From positions 1-22,243 of the IMG/VR virus record IMGVR_UViG_3300001341_000013: DNA of 22,243 bases. The stretch is one strand, 5' to 3'. Shown piece by piece: positions 7,204-14,567 of the stretch; position 1 is the stretch's first letter; the number at the start of each line of letters is the position of its first letter. Origin of the DNA: a virus. A model generated the notes under the pieces. That model ran no database searches, was not told the DNA's origin, and saw nothing but the letters and a program-made list of their open reading frames with translations. A program made the translations under genes and the position numbers.

Positions 7204-8909
7204 CCAAACCTCGCTCCGAGCAAATCCGGTTCCTCTCGGCGGCCACTGGCACTGAAGTCATTCTCGATGCCTACATTGAGTCTGCCGAGCTGGGTGGCCG
7301 CACCATCGCCGACATCCTTGGTGACATCTTCGATGCTACCGGCACGTTCCGTGCCGACATCTTTGAGTTTCGCGAAGACCCCCTAACTCCTGGCATCCTC
7401 CAATCTCGTGTCGGCGACTTTGTCGACCCAAACGCCGGTTGGACAAACCTCTCCAACACGGATTTCCAATCCTTCGTCACCTCTTGTCAAACGGCTGCGT
7501 CTGAAGCCGATGCTGCGTGGGCCGCGACCGAAGCCATCTACGACCAGACGGTGATCGTCTACAACGACACTATCGCTGTGCGCGGCCAAGCCATCGTGGC
7601 CAAGGATGCTTCCATTGCCGCTCAGGGCCTTTCTGAGGCGGCCCGCGATGCCGCCGGAGATGCCGCCACTTTGGCCGGCGGTCATGCGGCCACCACCCAT
7701 GGCTATATGACGACGACCGAGGGTTATCGCGATCAGACGCTTGGCTACCGCAATGAGTCGGAGGGCTTCAAAAACGATGCGGAAGCCGCCGCGATTGTCT
7801 TCGCTACGCACATCGCGGACACCGCCAATCCTCATGCAGTGACCAAAGCCCAAGTTGGTCTCGGCCTTGTCGACAACACAGCGGATGCCAACAAGCCGAT
7901 TTCATTGGCGACCCAGAACGCGCTCAACGCCAAGTTTGATATCTCCGGCGGGACCCTGAGCGGCCCCCTTCTTCGCGACGCAAACTTCAAAATCGATCTC
8001 GACGGCGAAGATCCGACTCTCACCTTGGACTTGGCGGACAAGATCGTCTTTGACCGGTCGCACGACACGCTGGGGGTCGTGATCAACGACCTCTATCGTC
8101 TGGCCATCAGCCCGACCAATGTGCACGTCTATGGGTCAATGAGCACCGACGGCATTCTGTCGCCGTCCGCTTTGAACGTGCAATCGGATGCAGACGTTGC
8201 AGGTCTGCTGAGACGGGCCGGCAATACGGTTTGGGATGCCAGCAACTTTGATCCAGCTCTGAAAGCCGATCTCTCCGGCGCGACCTTCACTGGCCCAATC
8301 GTTGCGCAGGACGATCCAGCGCACGGCAAAGCCATGGTCTATCCGGGCTCGGCCATCCAGCCCGGCTTCATAAACTTCAACAAGCCGGACGGCAGCAACT
8401 TCGGCTACGTCGGCTGGTCAGACGGGGACGACTGGCTTCAGCTCTGGCACTACACCAGCACGCAAAAGGGCTGGCGCACCAACGGCATTCTCCGTGCCGA
8501 TGGCGTCCCGGCCTTTTATGCCTTCAAGGCCGGCGGCGCCCAAAGCTCTCTCGGCGTGGTCGAGTTCTCCGGCATAGGCAACAATAATGGCGGCTACTAC
8601 AACGGATCGACCTATCGATTCACTGCGCCGTGTGCTGGAAACTATGTGTTTCACGCCAACGTGTTCATCCAGTTCGCGTCACCCTCTGCCGGCTTCGGAG
8701 CTTGGTATTTTCGAAAGAACGGGGTGACCTTCGGCGGCACTCACCACACAAGCATCCTCACCAACACCCAGTCATACCAGATGGTTCCCGGCAGCATCAT
8801 CATGCAGCTCGAACCCGGTGACTATGTCGACATCTATTTTGGCGTCCAGACGAACACCTGGGTCTACAACAGCTCGTTCTCACAATTCTGCGGATACCTG
8901 ATCGGATAA
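7200..8909 (+). CDS. Tail fibre protein with C-terminal C1q-like domain
   Basis: A 569-residue fibre. Residues about 28-50 (ESAELGGRTIADILGDIF, then DATGTF) match the N-terminus of the fibre-like protein at 16830-18350, suggesting a shared virion-anchoring module. An Ala-rich helical segment follows (about 95-200). Residues about 204-235 carry the NPHAVTKAQVGLG / VDNTADANKPIS motif common in phage tail fibres. Beta-rich shaft repeats come next. The last 135 residues look like a C1q/TNF-type jelly roll: PAFYAF, NNNGGYYNGSTYRFTAP, GNYVFHANV, LEPGDYVDI, ending SFSQFCGYLIG. Such trimeric tips bind receptors, so this is the likely host-recognition end. It starts at an ATGA overlap with the coiled-coil gene. 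Confidence 0.85.
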   Translation: MTKPRSEQIRFLSAATGTEVILDAYIESAELGGRTIADILGDIFDATGTFRADIFEFREDPLTPGILQSRVGDFVDPNAGWTNLSNTDFQSFVTSCQTAASEADAAWAATEAIYDQTVIVYNDTIAVRGQAIVAKDASIAAQGLSEAARDAAGDAATLAGGHAATTHGYMTTTEGYRDQTLGYRNESEGFKNDAEAAAIVFATHIADTANPHAVTKAQVGLGLVDNTADANKPISLATQNALNAKFDISGGTLSGPLLRDANFKIDLDGEDPTLTLDLADKIVFDRSHDTLGVVINDLYRLAISPTNVHVYGSMSTDGILSPSALNVQSDADVAGLLRRAGNTVWDASNFDPALKADLSGATFTGPIVAQDDPAHGKAMVYPGSAIQPGFINFNKPDGSNFGYVGWSDGDDWLQLWHYTSTQKGWRTNGILRADGVPAFYAFKAGGAQSSLGVVEFSGIGNNNGGYYNGSTYRFTAPCAGNYVFHANVFIQFASPSAGFGAWYFRKNGVTFGGTHHTSILTNTQSYQMVPGSIIMQLEPGDYVDIYFGVQTNTWVYNSSFSQFCGYLIG

Positions 8910-8921
8910 GGCGAGATCGCT

Positions 8922-9557
8922 ATGAACCACAACATCACCCTGACGGATGGCCAGAAGCTGGCCCTTGAACTGGACATGGCCGATGTGGTCGAGTTCATCG
9001 ACAATTGGGTCAACTCGCGCCTCGACATCGCCGCCAACACGATCCGCAATGCCGATTGGTACGGTGAGGCGGTGGCCGGCGTCGTCGCCGATGGTGGCGA
9101 TCCAGTGGACCCGTTCGTGGTCGTCCTGAAGGCGCGCACTCTTGGCCTTGTCGAGACTGCCCAAGAACGCGCAGATCGTCTTGCCAGTGAAGCGCCGCCG
9201 ATCTCCGGGCCATCGCCGGAAGAAATCATCGCTTCGCGTGTCAATGGTCACGCCATCGTCCTCAAGGTCGATGCCGTCAACGCGCTTCGCACCGATGGCG
9301 GCGAGCCGTTCCCAGTTTCATCTGCCGGTATCGTTCTGATCCGGGACAACTATACAGATCGGATCAACGAGCTTTCAGCGAAGACGCTTATCGGCGACAC
9401 GCTTACAGCCGAGGAGGTCGCCGAGGTATCCCGCATCAAGGCTGGGTTCGCCTTCTTCAAAGGGGTCGACACAGCCGCGCAGGCAATCATCACGGCTGGC
9501 GATCCCGCTGACCCGATAGAGGCTGACCCACGATGGCCGACGCCTCCGACGCCCTGA
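8922..9557 (+). CDS. Hypothetical protein downstream of tail fibre
   Basis: A 211-residue acidic protein with AAGGCGAG a few bases before its ATG. The N-terminal half is helical (GQKLALELDMADVVEFIDNW, then SRLDIAANTIRNADWYGEAV). The C-terminal half has a beta-like segment (HAIVLKVDAVNALRT) and a helix (LSAKTLIGDTLTAEEVAEVS), ending in a proline-rich tail. Position directly after a fibre gene suggests a fibre-associated protein or fibre-assembly chaperone, but I see no chaperone signature. Its end overlaps the next gene by 25 bases in another frame. Confidence 0.65.
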   Translation: MNHNITLTDGQKLALELDMADVVEFIDNWVNSRLDIAANTIRNADWYGEAVAGVVADGGDPVDPFVVVLKARTLGLVETAQERADRLASEAPPISGPSPEEIIASRVNGHAIVLKVDAVNALRTDGGEPFPVSSAGIVLIRDNYTDRINELSAKTLIGDTLTAEEVAEVSRIKAGFAFFKGVDTAAQAIITAGDPADPIEADPRWPTPPTP

Positions 9558-10009
9558 CCTGCACCCTCGCTTTCTATCGCGGCTCAAGCCGTCCGACCGA
9601 CTGGATTATCCAGATATGGACATCCTCGCCCTACAGCCATGTCGAGTTGGCCACCGATCTCAAGCGCAACGGCAAAGGCGAGATCATTTCCTTCCGTGGC
9701 CATTCCGCCTCGCCGCGCGACGGGGGCGTCCGCTCGACCCACATTGACGCGAAGCCGGGCCACTGGGACTTCATCGAAATCCCCGGCAACGAAGCCGAGG
9801 CCGTCCAATTCATCGAAGCTTACCACGGCTACCCCTACGACTGGCCAAACCTCTTCACCCGGCACATCCTGAAGATCGGTCCCCTCCCCTACAAGCCGTT
9901 CCGTCGCATCGCCTTCCTGTGCTCCGAAATCGTCCCCATGGCCGTCGGCCTTGGCCATCTCACCCATCTCGATCCCGGCGCCATCCATGACGTGCTGCTG
10001 AGCCGCTAA
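9533..10009 (+). CDS. Permuted NlpC/P60-like (YiiX/papain-fold) cysteine peptidase or amidase
   Basis: A 158-residue protein with the signature of circularly permuted NlpC/P60 (YiiX/YaeF-like) enzymes: His36 in the early SPYSHVELA block and Cys130 in the late FLCSEIV block, the reverse of the usual Cys-then-His order. FYRGSSRPTDWIIQIWT before the His and GYPYDWPNLF between the blocks fit this fold. Family members hydrolyse peptide, amide or ester bonds in cell-wall or lipid substrates. Immediately upstream of the spanins and endolysin it may help degrade peptidoglycan at lysis or during DNA entry. No signal peptide or membrane segment is visible. The start overlaps the end of 8922-9557. Confidence 0.75.
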   Translation: MADASDALTCTLAFYRGSSRPTDWIIQIWTSSPYSHVELATDLKRNGKGEIISFRGHSASPRDGGVRSTHIDAKPGHWDFIEIPGNEAEAVQFIEAYHGYPYDWPNLFTRHILKIGPLPYKPFRRIAFLCSEIVPMAVGLGHLTHLDPGAIHDVLLSR

Positions 10010-10015
10010 CCGATA

Positions 10016-10049
10016 ACCGGACGACAGTTCTATAGCCCGCTGCCATTTT
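10016..10049 (+). promoter_or_regulatory. Candidate late promoter, site 3 (lysis genes)
   Basis: ACCGGACGACA is at 10016-10026 in the 46-nt gap between genes. CATTTT (10044-10049) is a weak -10-like hexamer at offset 28. The downstream TTTGGCC just before the ATG matches site 1, where TTTGGCC ends directly at the ATG. Predicted initiation near 10056 would make the spanin transcript leaderless. An alternative TATAGC at 10031 is too close to the motif. Confidence 0.45.
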
Positions 10050-10055
10050 GGCCGC

Positions 10056-10328
10056 ATGTTCGGATTGCCCTCAATCCCTGCCGCGCTGCTCCGCCCGCAG
10101 ACCTTCGTGGTCGGCGCTGCGATCCTGTTTGTCCTTTACGTGTACCTGATTGCAATCCCCTCAGCCGAGCAGCGCGGCAAAGCGGCGGCCTTTTTGGCCG
10201 CCTCTGAGCGCGCGCTTTCCCTCATCCAAGAGAAGAACGAGAACGCCGATGAAATCCGCGACCTTTCTGCCTCTGATCTCTGCCGTGAGCTTGTCCCTGA
10301 CGGCATGCCAGACGACGCCTGCGACTGA
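10056..10328 (+). CDS. Inner-membrane spanin subunit (Rz-like)
   Basis: A 90-residue protein with one N-terminal transmembrane segment (residues about 16-35, TFVVGAAILFVLYVYLIAIP). A charged helical periplasmic domain follows (RGKAAAFLAASERALSLIQEK). This is the i-spanin topology: cytoplasmic N-terminus, periplasmic coiled coil that pairs with the o-spanin to fuse inner and outer membranes at the last step of lysis. Identification is supported by the overlapping lipoprotein gene at 10249 in the +1 frame, the classic Rz/Rz1 arrangement, and by the endolysin downstream. No Shine-Dalgarno precedes the ATG. A small single-span holin is the main alternative. Confidence 0.8.
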   Translation: MFGLPSIPAALLRPQTFVVGAAILFVLYVYLIAIPSAEQRGKAAAFLAASERALSLIQEKNENADEIRDLSASDLCRELVPDGMPDDACD

Positions 10329-10461
10329 AGGCGCCGGCTTCGTCCTGATGACGCCCCAGCCGCCGACCGCAGCGTACATCTCGCGCAACGATCGCCAGTT
10401 TGCCGAGCAGGTCGCGGTGAACAACCGGACCTGTGGAGAGGCTCCGGCGTGCGAAAAGTGA
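10249..10461 (+). CDS. Outer-membrane lipoprotein spanin (Rz1-like)
   Basis: A 70-residue lipoprotein starting at ATG 10249 inside the i-spanin gene, in a different frame, overlapping it by 80 bases. It has a short signal sequence (MKSATFLPLISAVSLSLTAC) with a clear lipobox, LTAC, so the mature protein starts at Cys20, becomes lipidated and goes to the outer membrane. The mature part includes a short proline-containing stretch (TPQPPTAA), typical of o-spanins, and two further cysteines near the C-terminus (TCGEAPACEK). A longer open frame extends upstream, but the lipobox position fixes this start. With the i-spanin it would span the periplasm. Confidence 0.85.
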   Translation: MKSATFLPLISAVSLSLTACQTTPATEGAGFVLMTPQPPTAAYISRNDRQFAEQVAVNNRTCGEAPACEK

Positions 10462-10555
10462 TCAAGCGTTCCCGTCAGCAGACAAAGAAGCCGACGCATG
10501 GGCTCAAGCTCAGGCGCCTCCTCCCTCGCTCGGCCAAACGTCCCCGGAGAAAGTG

Positions 10556-11422
10556 ATGAACCTGCTCACCGAAGCCCAGCTCTACGAGATTGCCGGCGTC
10601 CGCTACCGCAGCGGCAACCGTGGGCGAAACCAGCCCAAGATCGTCAGCGAAACGGTTCGATACATCAACGAGTACGGCCACCACTTTGACCTCGACAATC
10701 TCCTCAACTTGTCCCGCTTCCTTGGCCAGACGGCGGTCGAATCCGCCTACTTCTCGACGACAACCGAGTTCGCATCCGGCAAAGACTATGAGGGCCGCAG
10801 CGATCTGGGCAACACACAGCCGGGGGACGGCAGACGCTTCAAGGGGCGCGGCCTAATCCAGACGACTGGCCGTTACAATACGACCAAGTTTACCAAGTGG
10901 GCCAAGGCCGTGCTGAGCCGCTTCGTCTCCAAAGCCATCCCCGACTTCGTCAAGAACCCAAAAGAGCTGGCTAATTTTCCATGGGCCTTTTTCTCGGCGG
11001 CTTATTACTGGTCCGAGGGCAACCCCACGCGCCGCTCTCTCAACCGGCTGGCCCAACAGGGCAATGACGAGATGATCACGCGCCGCATCAATGGCGGCCT
11101 CAACCATTTCTCTGAGCGCCTCGATGCGACCGACCGCGCAGCCCTCGTCCTCCTTGGCTACAAGACCGACAAGGGCGGCATCCGTGCTTTCCAAGAAAAC
11201 GCTGGCATCACGGTCGACGGCCTCACTGGGCCAGAGACGCGCAACGCCCTGATCTCGGCCCTCAAAGCGGCCAATCGACCCAAACCTGTGTCCACGCCGG
11301 GCCCCGAGAAGCCAGCTCCGCAACCGGCCAAAGAACCGGCCAAGCAACCCCAGCCGGCCGTGAGGCGCAACAACCCCCTGGCCGCCATCATCGAAGCAAT
11401 CCTGAACCTGTTCCGCCGATGA
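10556..11422 (+). CDS. Endolysin: GH19 chitinase-like muramidase with peptidoglycan-binding domain
   Basis: A 288-residue lytic enzyme. The GH19-type catalytic domain spans residues about 1-195. The likely catalytic Glu62 is in FLGQTAVESAYF and Glu71 in TTEFASG, followed by the family stretch YEGRSDLGNTQPGDG and FKGRGLIQTTGRYN. Residues about 205-235 resemble a PG_binding_1 domain (GIRAFQENAGITVDGLTGPE). A Pro/Lys-rich linker (243-270) leads to a short amphipathic C-terminal helix (NPLAAIIEAILNLFRR). It would cleave glycan strands of peptidoglycan. ATG 10556 is preferred, with GGAG at 10546-10549. The frame is open to a GTG at 10433, which would add 41 low-complexity residues overlapping the o-spanin. 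No signal peptide, so export needs a holin, none of which is evident. Confidence 0.92.
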   Translation: MNLLTEAQLYEIAGVRYRSGNRGRNQPKIVSETVRYINEYGHHFDLDNLLNLSRFLGQTAVESAYFSTTTEFASGKDYEGRSDLGNTQPGDGRRFKGRGLIQTTGRYNTTKFTKWAKAVLSRFVSKAIPDFVKNPKELANFPWAFFSAAYYWSEGNPTRRSLNRLAQQGNDEMITRRINGGLNHFSERLDATDRAALVLLGYKTDKGGIRAFQENAGITVDGLTGPETRNALISALKAANRPKPVSTPGPEKPAPQPAKEPAKQPQPAVRRNNPLAAIIEAILNLFRR

Positions 11423-11730
11423 AGTCAGTCACCGCCCACCGCCCCGTTCACGCGATCAGGCGCGATCTCGAAGAGATCGACGCCCTCGCTGCTTCGCGCG
11501 GCTGGTCTCTCCTTTCCAACATCCTCGACCGCGAGGCCGACTCCATCATCAAAGCGATGACCGGCAGCGTCCACACGGCCAAGGAGATCCTCGACTTCCA
11601 GCGTGCTGGCCTGCGCGCCGTCAAGCTCTTGCAGTCCCTTCCTGAAACACAGGCCCTCATCCTCAAAAACGAACTCGAACTTGCGGAAGCCCATGAGGGC
11701 GCCAAGGAGAAGACCGATGTCTCTGAATAA
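11419..11730 (+). CDS. Small helical protein of unknown function
   Basis: A 103-residue, wholly helical, charged protein (IRRDLEEIDALAASRGWSLL, then LDFQRAGLRAVKLLQSLP) with no membrane segment, so it is not an obvious holin. Its ATG overlaps the endolysin stop (ATGA). Its last 14 bases overlap the scaffold start, and its coding sequence contains the scaffold ribosome-binding site. The position at the junction of lysis and capsid genes suggests a head-assembly helper. No family recognised. Confidence 0.65.
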   Translation: MKSVTAHRPVHAIRRDLEEIDALAASRGWSLLSNILDREADSIIKAMTGSVHTAKEILDFQRAGLRAVKLLQSLPETQALILKNELELAEAHEGAKEKTDVSE

Positions 11731-12712
11731 TGAACAGCGCAAAGCCATTGCTGCCATCGACGGGCCGCCGCCGGAAGAGGCCGGCCAAGGCGGCACGCCG
11801 CAGCCTCAGGAAACGGCGCAAGGCCAAGCCCAGTCTGACGGAGCCCCGAAATCCGAGTCCGAAAAGCTGCGCGAAGAAGCCTTTATCGAGATCAACCTAG
11901 GCAATGGCCAGACGCGGAAGATGACCGAGTCCCAGATCGCTGGGATGGCGGCACGTTACACCGGCCTCAACCAGAAGAACGCCCAGATGAAGCCGGTCAT
12001 CGCATTGGCTGAAAAGATCATGCAGGCCAACCCGAACCTGACGCCGGCCCAGCTTGGCCAAGAGTTGGCTGAGTACGCTCAGCAGCGCATGTCGGGAGGA
12101 AGCCCACAGAACACGCCACCACGTCCGAACGAACCGGCCCCAAACTCCAACTCCGGCACACCGTCCGTCCCTTCAGATGACGATCTGGCCAAGTGGGAAA
12201 ACGAGAACGCCTCCACCCTGCCGCCCGGCTACAGGCAGATGCAGGGCAACATGAACCAGATGGCTCAACAGATGAGCCGGATGACTGAAGCCATGCAGCA
12301 GGTTCTTGCCCAGACGACTGGCCAAGTCGAAGCAGCTCGCATGGCCCAACAGGGCGCTCGCCAGGTACAGGGCCAATCTGTCCAGCAGACAATTGGCAAC
12401 AACCTTGACGCTGCCCAGCAGCGCCTTCAGCTCCCCACTGACATGGCCAGCCCCTTCATGGAGTTTGCCGCACAGCGTGGCTACACGATGGAAGACTTTG
12501 TTGATCCCGATCTGACCCTGACGGTGATGAACGATTTCAAGAACCATCTGTCCTCAGGTGAGATGGACCGTCTTCGTGGCATTCAAGAGCGCCGCCAAGC
12601 CTTCACCACTCCTACCGGTGGAGCGCCTTCCGGTCCTCAGGGACAGCCGAGCGAGGAGCAGGCTGACTTTGACGCCTTTGCCGGAAGGATGGCTGAGAAG
12701 CGGCGCCTTTAG
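11717..12712 (+). CDS. Capsid scaffold-like protein
   Basis: A 331-residue protein directly upstream of the major capsid gene (an HNH gene intervenes). It has the usual scaffold make-up: acidic, rich in Gln, Met, Ala and Pro, no cysteine, with a disordered N-terminus (PPPEEAGQGGTPQPQ), a helical core (MKPVIALAEKIMQANPNLTP), a Gln/Met-rich coiled-coil region (MNQMAQQMSRMTEAMQQVL) and a charged C-terminal helix (FDAFAGRMAEKRRL) of the kind that binds capsid protein. Scaffolds guide prohead assembly and then leave. ATG 11717 is chosen for its AAGGAGA (11704-11710). The open frame extends upstream to 11603, but that part overlaps the previous gene. Its 3' end overlaps the antisense HNH gene by about 100 bases. 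Confidence 0.8.
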   Translation: MSLNNEQRKAIAAIDGPPPEEAGQGGTPQPQETAQGQAQSDGAPKSESEKLREEAFIEINLGNGQTRKMTESQIAGMAARYTGLNQKNAQMKPVIALAEKIMQANPNLTPAQLGQELAEYAQQRMSGGSPQNTPPRPNEPAPNSNSGTPSVPSDDDLAKWENENASTLPPGYRQMQGNMNQMAQQMSRMTEAMQQVLAQTTGQVEAARMAQQGARQVQGQSVQQTIGNNLDAAQQRLQLPTDMASPFMEFAAQRGYTMEDFVDPDLTLTVMNDFKNHLSSGEMDRLRGIQERRQAFTTPTGGAPSGPQGQPSEEQADFDAFAGRMAEKRRL

Positions 12713-13103
12713 ATCGCATCATCCATCTCGGCTTCCAATATGGGTGCACGACGGGGGCGTTAACGCCGAGCATTGCGTAGGCCGTCTCCCGGCTCTTTTC
12801 CGTCGTGCAGTTTCCAAAAACGCCTGCGCGCCGCAGGACCCCGACGATCCTGCGAAACTGTCTCGGATTGGCCTTCACGGCCCCACCGAACCAGAACTTG
12901 GGATGCGTGTCGCCCTTTGCTTCATTGCACTTCCGGCACACCGCCACATAAAACCTGCCGCCCATCGCCTGCGGGATGACGTGATCCCTCGTCGGAAAAG
13001 CCCATTGGCTTTTTGTTGACATTCTGGTTCCGCAGTATGGGCATTCTTGTCCGTCATGCGCGCGAACCCATGCGCTCAATCCGGTCGGGCCTTTCCTCGC
13101 CAT
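12612..13103 (-). CDS. Free-standing HNH endonuclease on the opposite strand
   Basis: The only gene on the minus strand, a 163-residue HNH nuclease. It has CPYCG (first zinc knuckle), TRDHVIPQAMGG (catalytic Asp-His) and CRKCNEAKGD (second knuckle with the HNH Asn), giving a beta-beta-alpha metal fold with zinc pairs. A conserved-looking region continues through PRQFRRIVGVLRRAGVF. ATG at 13103 has AGGAGA about nine bases upstream on its strand. The last roughly 30 codons lie antisense to the scaffold C-terminus and look like antisense sequence, so the original stop may have been lost. Such nucleases behave as selfish homing elements inserted between phage structural genes. This one belongs to a different HNH type from that in the intein. 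Confidence 0.8.
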   Translation of the reverse strand: MARKGPTGLSAWVRAHDGQECPYCGTRMSTKSQWAFPTRDHVIPQAMGGRFYVAVCRKCNEAKGDTHPKFWFGGAVKANPRQFRRIVGVLRRAGVFGNCTTEKSRETAYAMLGVNAPVVHPYWKPRWMMRSKGAASQPSFRQRRQSQPAPRSAVPEDRKALHR

Positions 13104-13184
13104 GCTGGGCTGTCTCCTATGGCAGCACCCTCCCAGCAACAGCCTATGTCGTCCTCAAGATGATTTGCAATGGTCTTCAAGTTG

Positions 13185-13216
13185 ACCGGATGACAGATTC
13201 CCCAGAAGCGCATAAT
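13185..13216 (+). promoter_or_regulatory. Candidate late promoter, site 4 (capsid), in a 275-nt non-coding leader
   Basis: ACCGGATGACA (13185-13195, one mismatch to the other sites) is preceded by TTG as at site 1. CATAAT (13211-13216) lies at offset 26. Predicted initiation near 13223 leaves a leader of about 155 nt before the capsid ATG. The whole stretch 13104-13378 holds no credible ORF; it carries this element and the inverted repeat at 13210-13278. The antisense HNH gene ends just upstream, so this promoter would restore sense transcription for the capsid gene. Confidence 0.45.
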
Positions 13217-13278
13217 CTCTCGAACCAGAGCGCTTCGGCCCTCGATCTATAACCGAAAGACGGTCGCCCGAGAGATGC
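13210..13278. repeat. Interrupted inverted repeat in the capsid gene leader
   Basis: GCAT (13210-13213) plus CTCTCG (13217-13222) pair with CGAGAG (13269-13274) plus ATGC (13275-13278), with an AAT bulge: ten base pairs enclosing 46 nt. Inside, TTCGG (13234-13238) can pair with CCGAA (13254-13258). It overlaps the proposed -10, so it may be an operator-like or RNA structure, or simply chance. Confidence 0.3.
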
Positions 13279-13378
13279 CGGGTGAGAGTTGAACGGCCCC
13301 GTCCTGAATGACCGATGACGGCAGAGCGCCCGACCCGTCCTTCAGACCTAAACAAACGCAACCCAGATGGAGGCCAAG

Positions 13379-14557
13379 ATGGCCATTCTCGGCGTTCGCG
13401 GTACGGGTGAGTTCACGACGGATTTCCGCCCGACCAACTACCGCGAGCTTTACACCTTCCTTGAGCCGAACGGCGATGCGCCGCTCTCAGCTCTGATTGC
13501 AATGATGACCTCCGAGTCCACGGACGACCCGAAGTACAACAACTTCCGGGACGAGCTGCCGGATCAGGTGGTCACGGTCAACGGCGCTGTGGCTGACACC
13601 TCTACGGGTGCCGTCACGCTCGACGCCAACGACGACAACCAGTTCATCGTCGCGGGTACGATCCTCGTGAACGCCACGACCGGCGAAGTTATGCATGCCA
13701 CTGCTGATTGCACGGGCACGGCCCTGACCGTTACCCGCAACATTGGCGGCACCACGCATCAGATCGCCGACAACGCTGAACTGTTCATCGCCGGCTACGC
13801 AGCGAAGGAAGGCGCGGACACTCCGACGCCGATCTCCTTCGATGCCACGCTTGCGTACAACTACACCCAGATTTTCCGAACGGCCTTTTCGGTCACCGGC
13901 ACTCTGGCCAACACCAACCTTCGCACGGGACCCAAGGAAGACGAGTCTCGCGTGAAAGCCCTGAAGCTGCACATGAGCGACATGGAGCGTGCCTTCTTCT
14001 TCGGCACCCGCCACATCGCAAATGCCAGCTCTGCCGAGCCGACTCGCTACACCGGCGGTCTGATCAACTCTCTGACCAACGTCATCGACGTGACTTCCGA
14101 TACGGCAGCCTCGACGATCATGACGGAAGAAGAGTTCGACACGAAGCTGATCGATGACATCTTCGCCTACGGGTCGAAGGAAAAGATCGCCTTCATCGGT
14201 TCCACCGTGGCGCATCACCTCAACTGGTTCGCCAAAGACCGCTGGTCTCCTCAGCAGGTGGACGGTGCCTACGGCATCAACTTCACCCGCTACACAACGC
14301 CAGCGGGCGACCTGCTTGCATACCTGCACCCGATGTTCCGTCAGCTTCCGGGCATGAAAGAGTCCATGCTCATCCTCGACATGCAGGACATCTGTTACCG
14401 GTACATGCAGAACCGTGACACGCAGCTCCTCAAGGATCGTCAGGGCAACGGCGAAGACCGTCGCAAGCACGAGTTCCTGACGGAGTGTGGTCTGGAGCTG
14501 AAGCAGGACCGCACGCACACCTACGTCAAGAATTGGACGCTTCGCAAAGCGGCCTAG
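13379..14557 (+). CDS. Major capsid protein (DUF5309 / SU10-like, HK97 fold expected)
   Basis: A 392-residue protein that resembles the DUF5309 (SU10-type) major capsid family. Features are an N-terminal arm (GVRGTGEFTTDFRPTNYREL), a beta-rich insertion at about 60-140 (Thr/Val/Asp-rich), and a core with the characteristic Asn/Gln-rich start FDATLAYNYTQIFRTAFSV. Then come a long helix (VKALKLHMSDMERAFFFGT), TGGLINSL, and a C-terminal part ending LTECGLELKQDRTHTYVKNW. It would form the icosahedral shell. ATG 13379 is chosen because TGGAGG (13368-13373) precedes it; an in-frame ATG at 13367 overlaps that site. It follows a scaffold-like gene and is followed at once by a strong terminator, as expected for a very highly expressed gene. 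Confidence 0.88.
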   Translation: MAILGVRGTGEFTTDFRPTNYRELYTFLEPNGDAPLSALIAMMTSESTDDPKYNNFRDELPDQVVTVNGAVADTSTGAVTLDANDDNQFIVAGTILVNATTGEVMHATADCTGTALTVTRNIGGTTHQIADNAELFIAGYAAKEGADTPTPISFDATLAYNYTQIFRTAFSVTGTLANTNLRTGPKEDESRVKALKLHMSDMERAFFFGTRHIANASSAEPTRYTGGLINSLTNVIDVTSDTAASTIMTEEEFDTKLIDDIFAYGSKEKIAFIGSTVAHHLNWFAKDRWSPQQVDGAYGINFTRYTTPAGDLLAYLHPMFRQLPGMKESMLILDMQDICYRYMQNRDTQLLKDRQGNGEDRRKHEFLTECGLELKQDRTHTYVKNWTLRKAA

Positions 14558-14567
14558 TGACGACCCG

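Noticed and set aside
10433-10555. Upstream GTG start for the endolysin
   Set aside because: It would overlap the o-spanin and add low-complexity residues. ATG 10556 has a GGAG ribosome-binding site at proper distance.
13016-13041. TTGACA with TATGGG as a promoter
   Set aside because: The spacer is 14 nt and the sequence lies inside the antisense HNH coding region.
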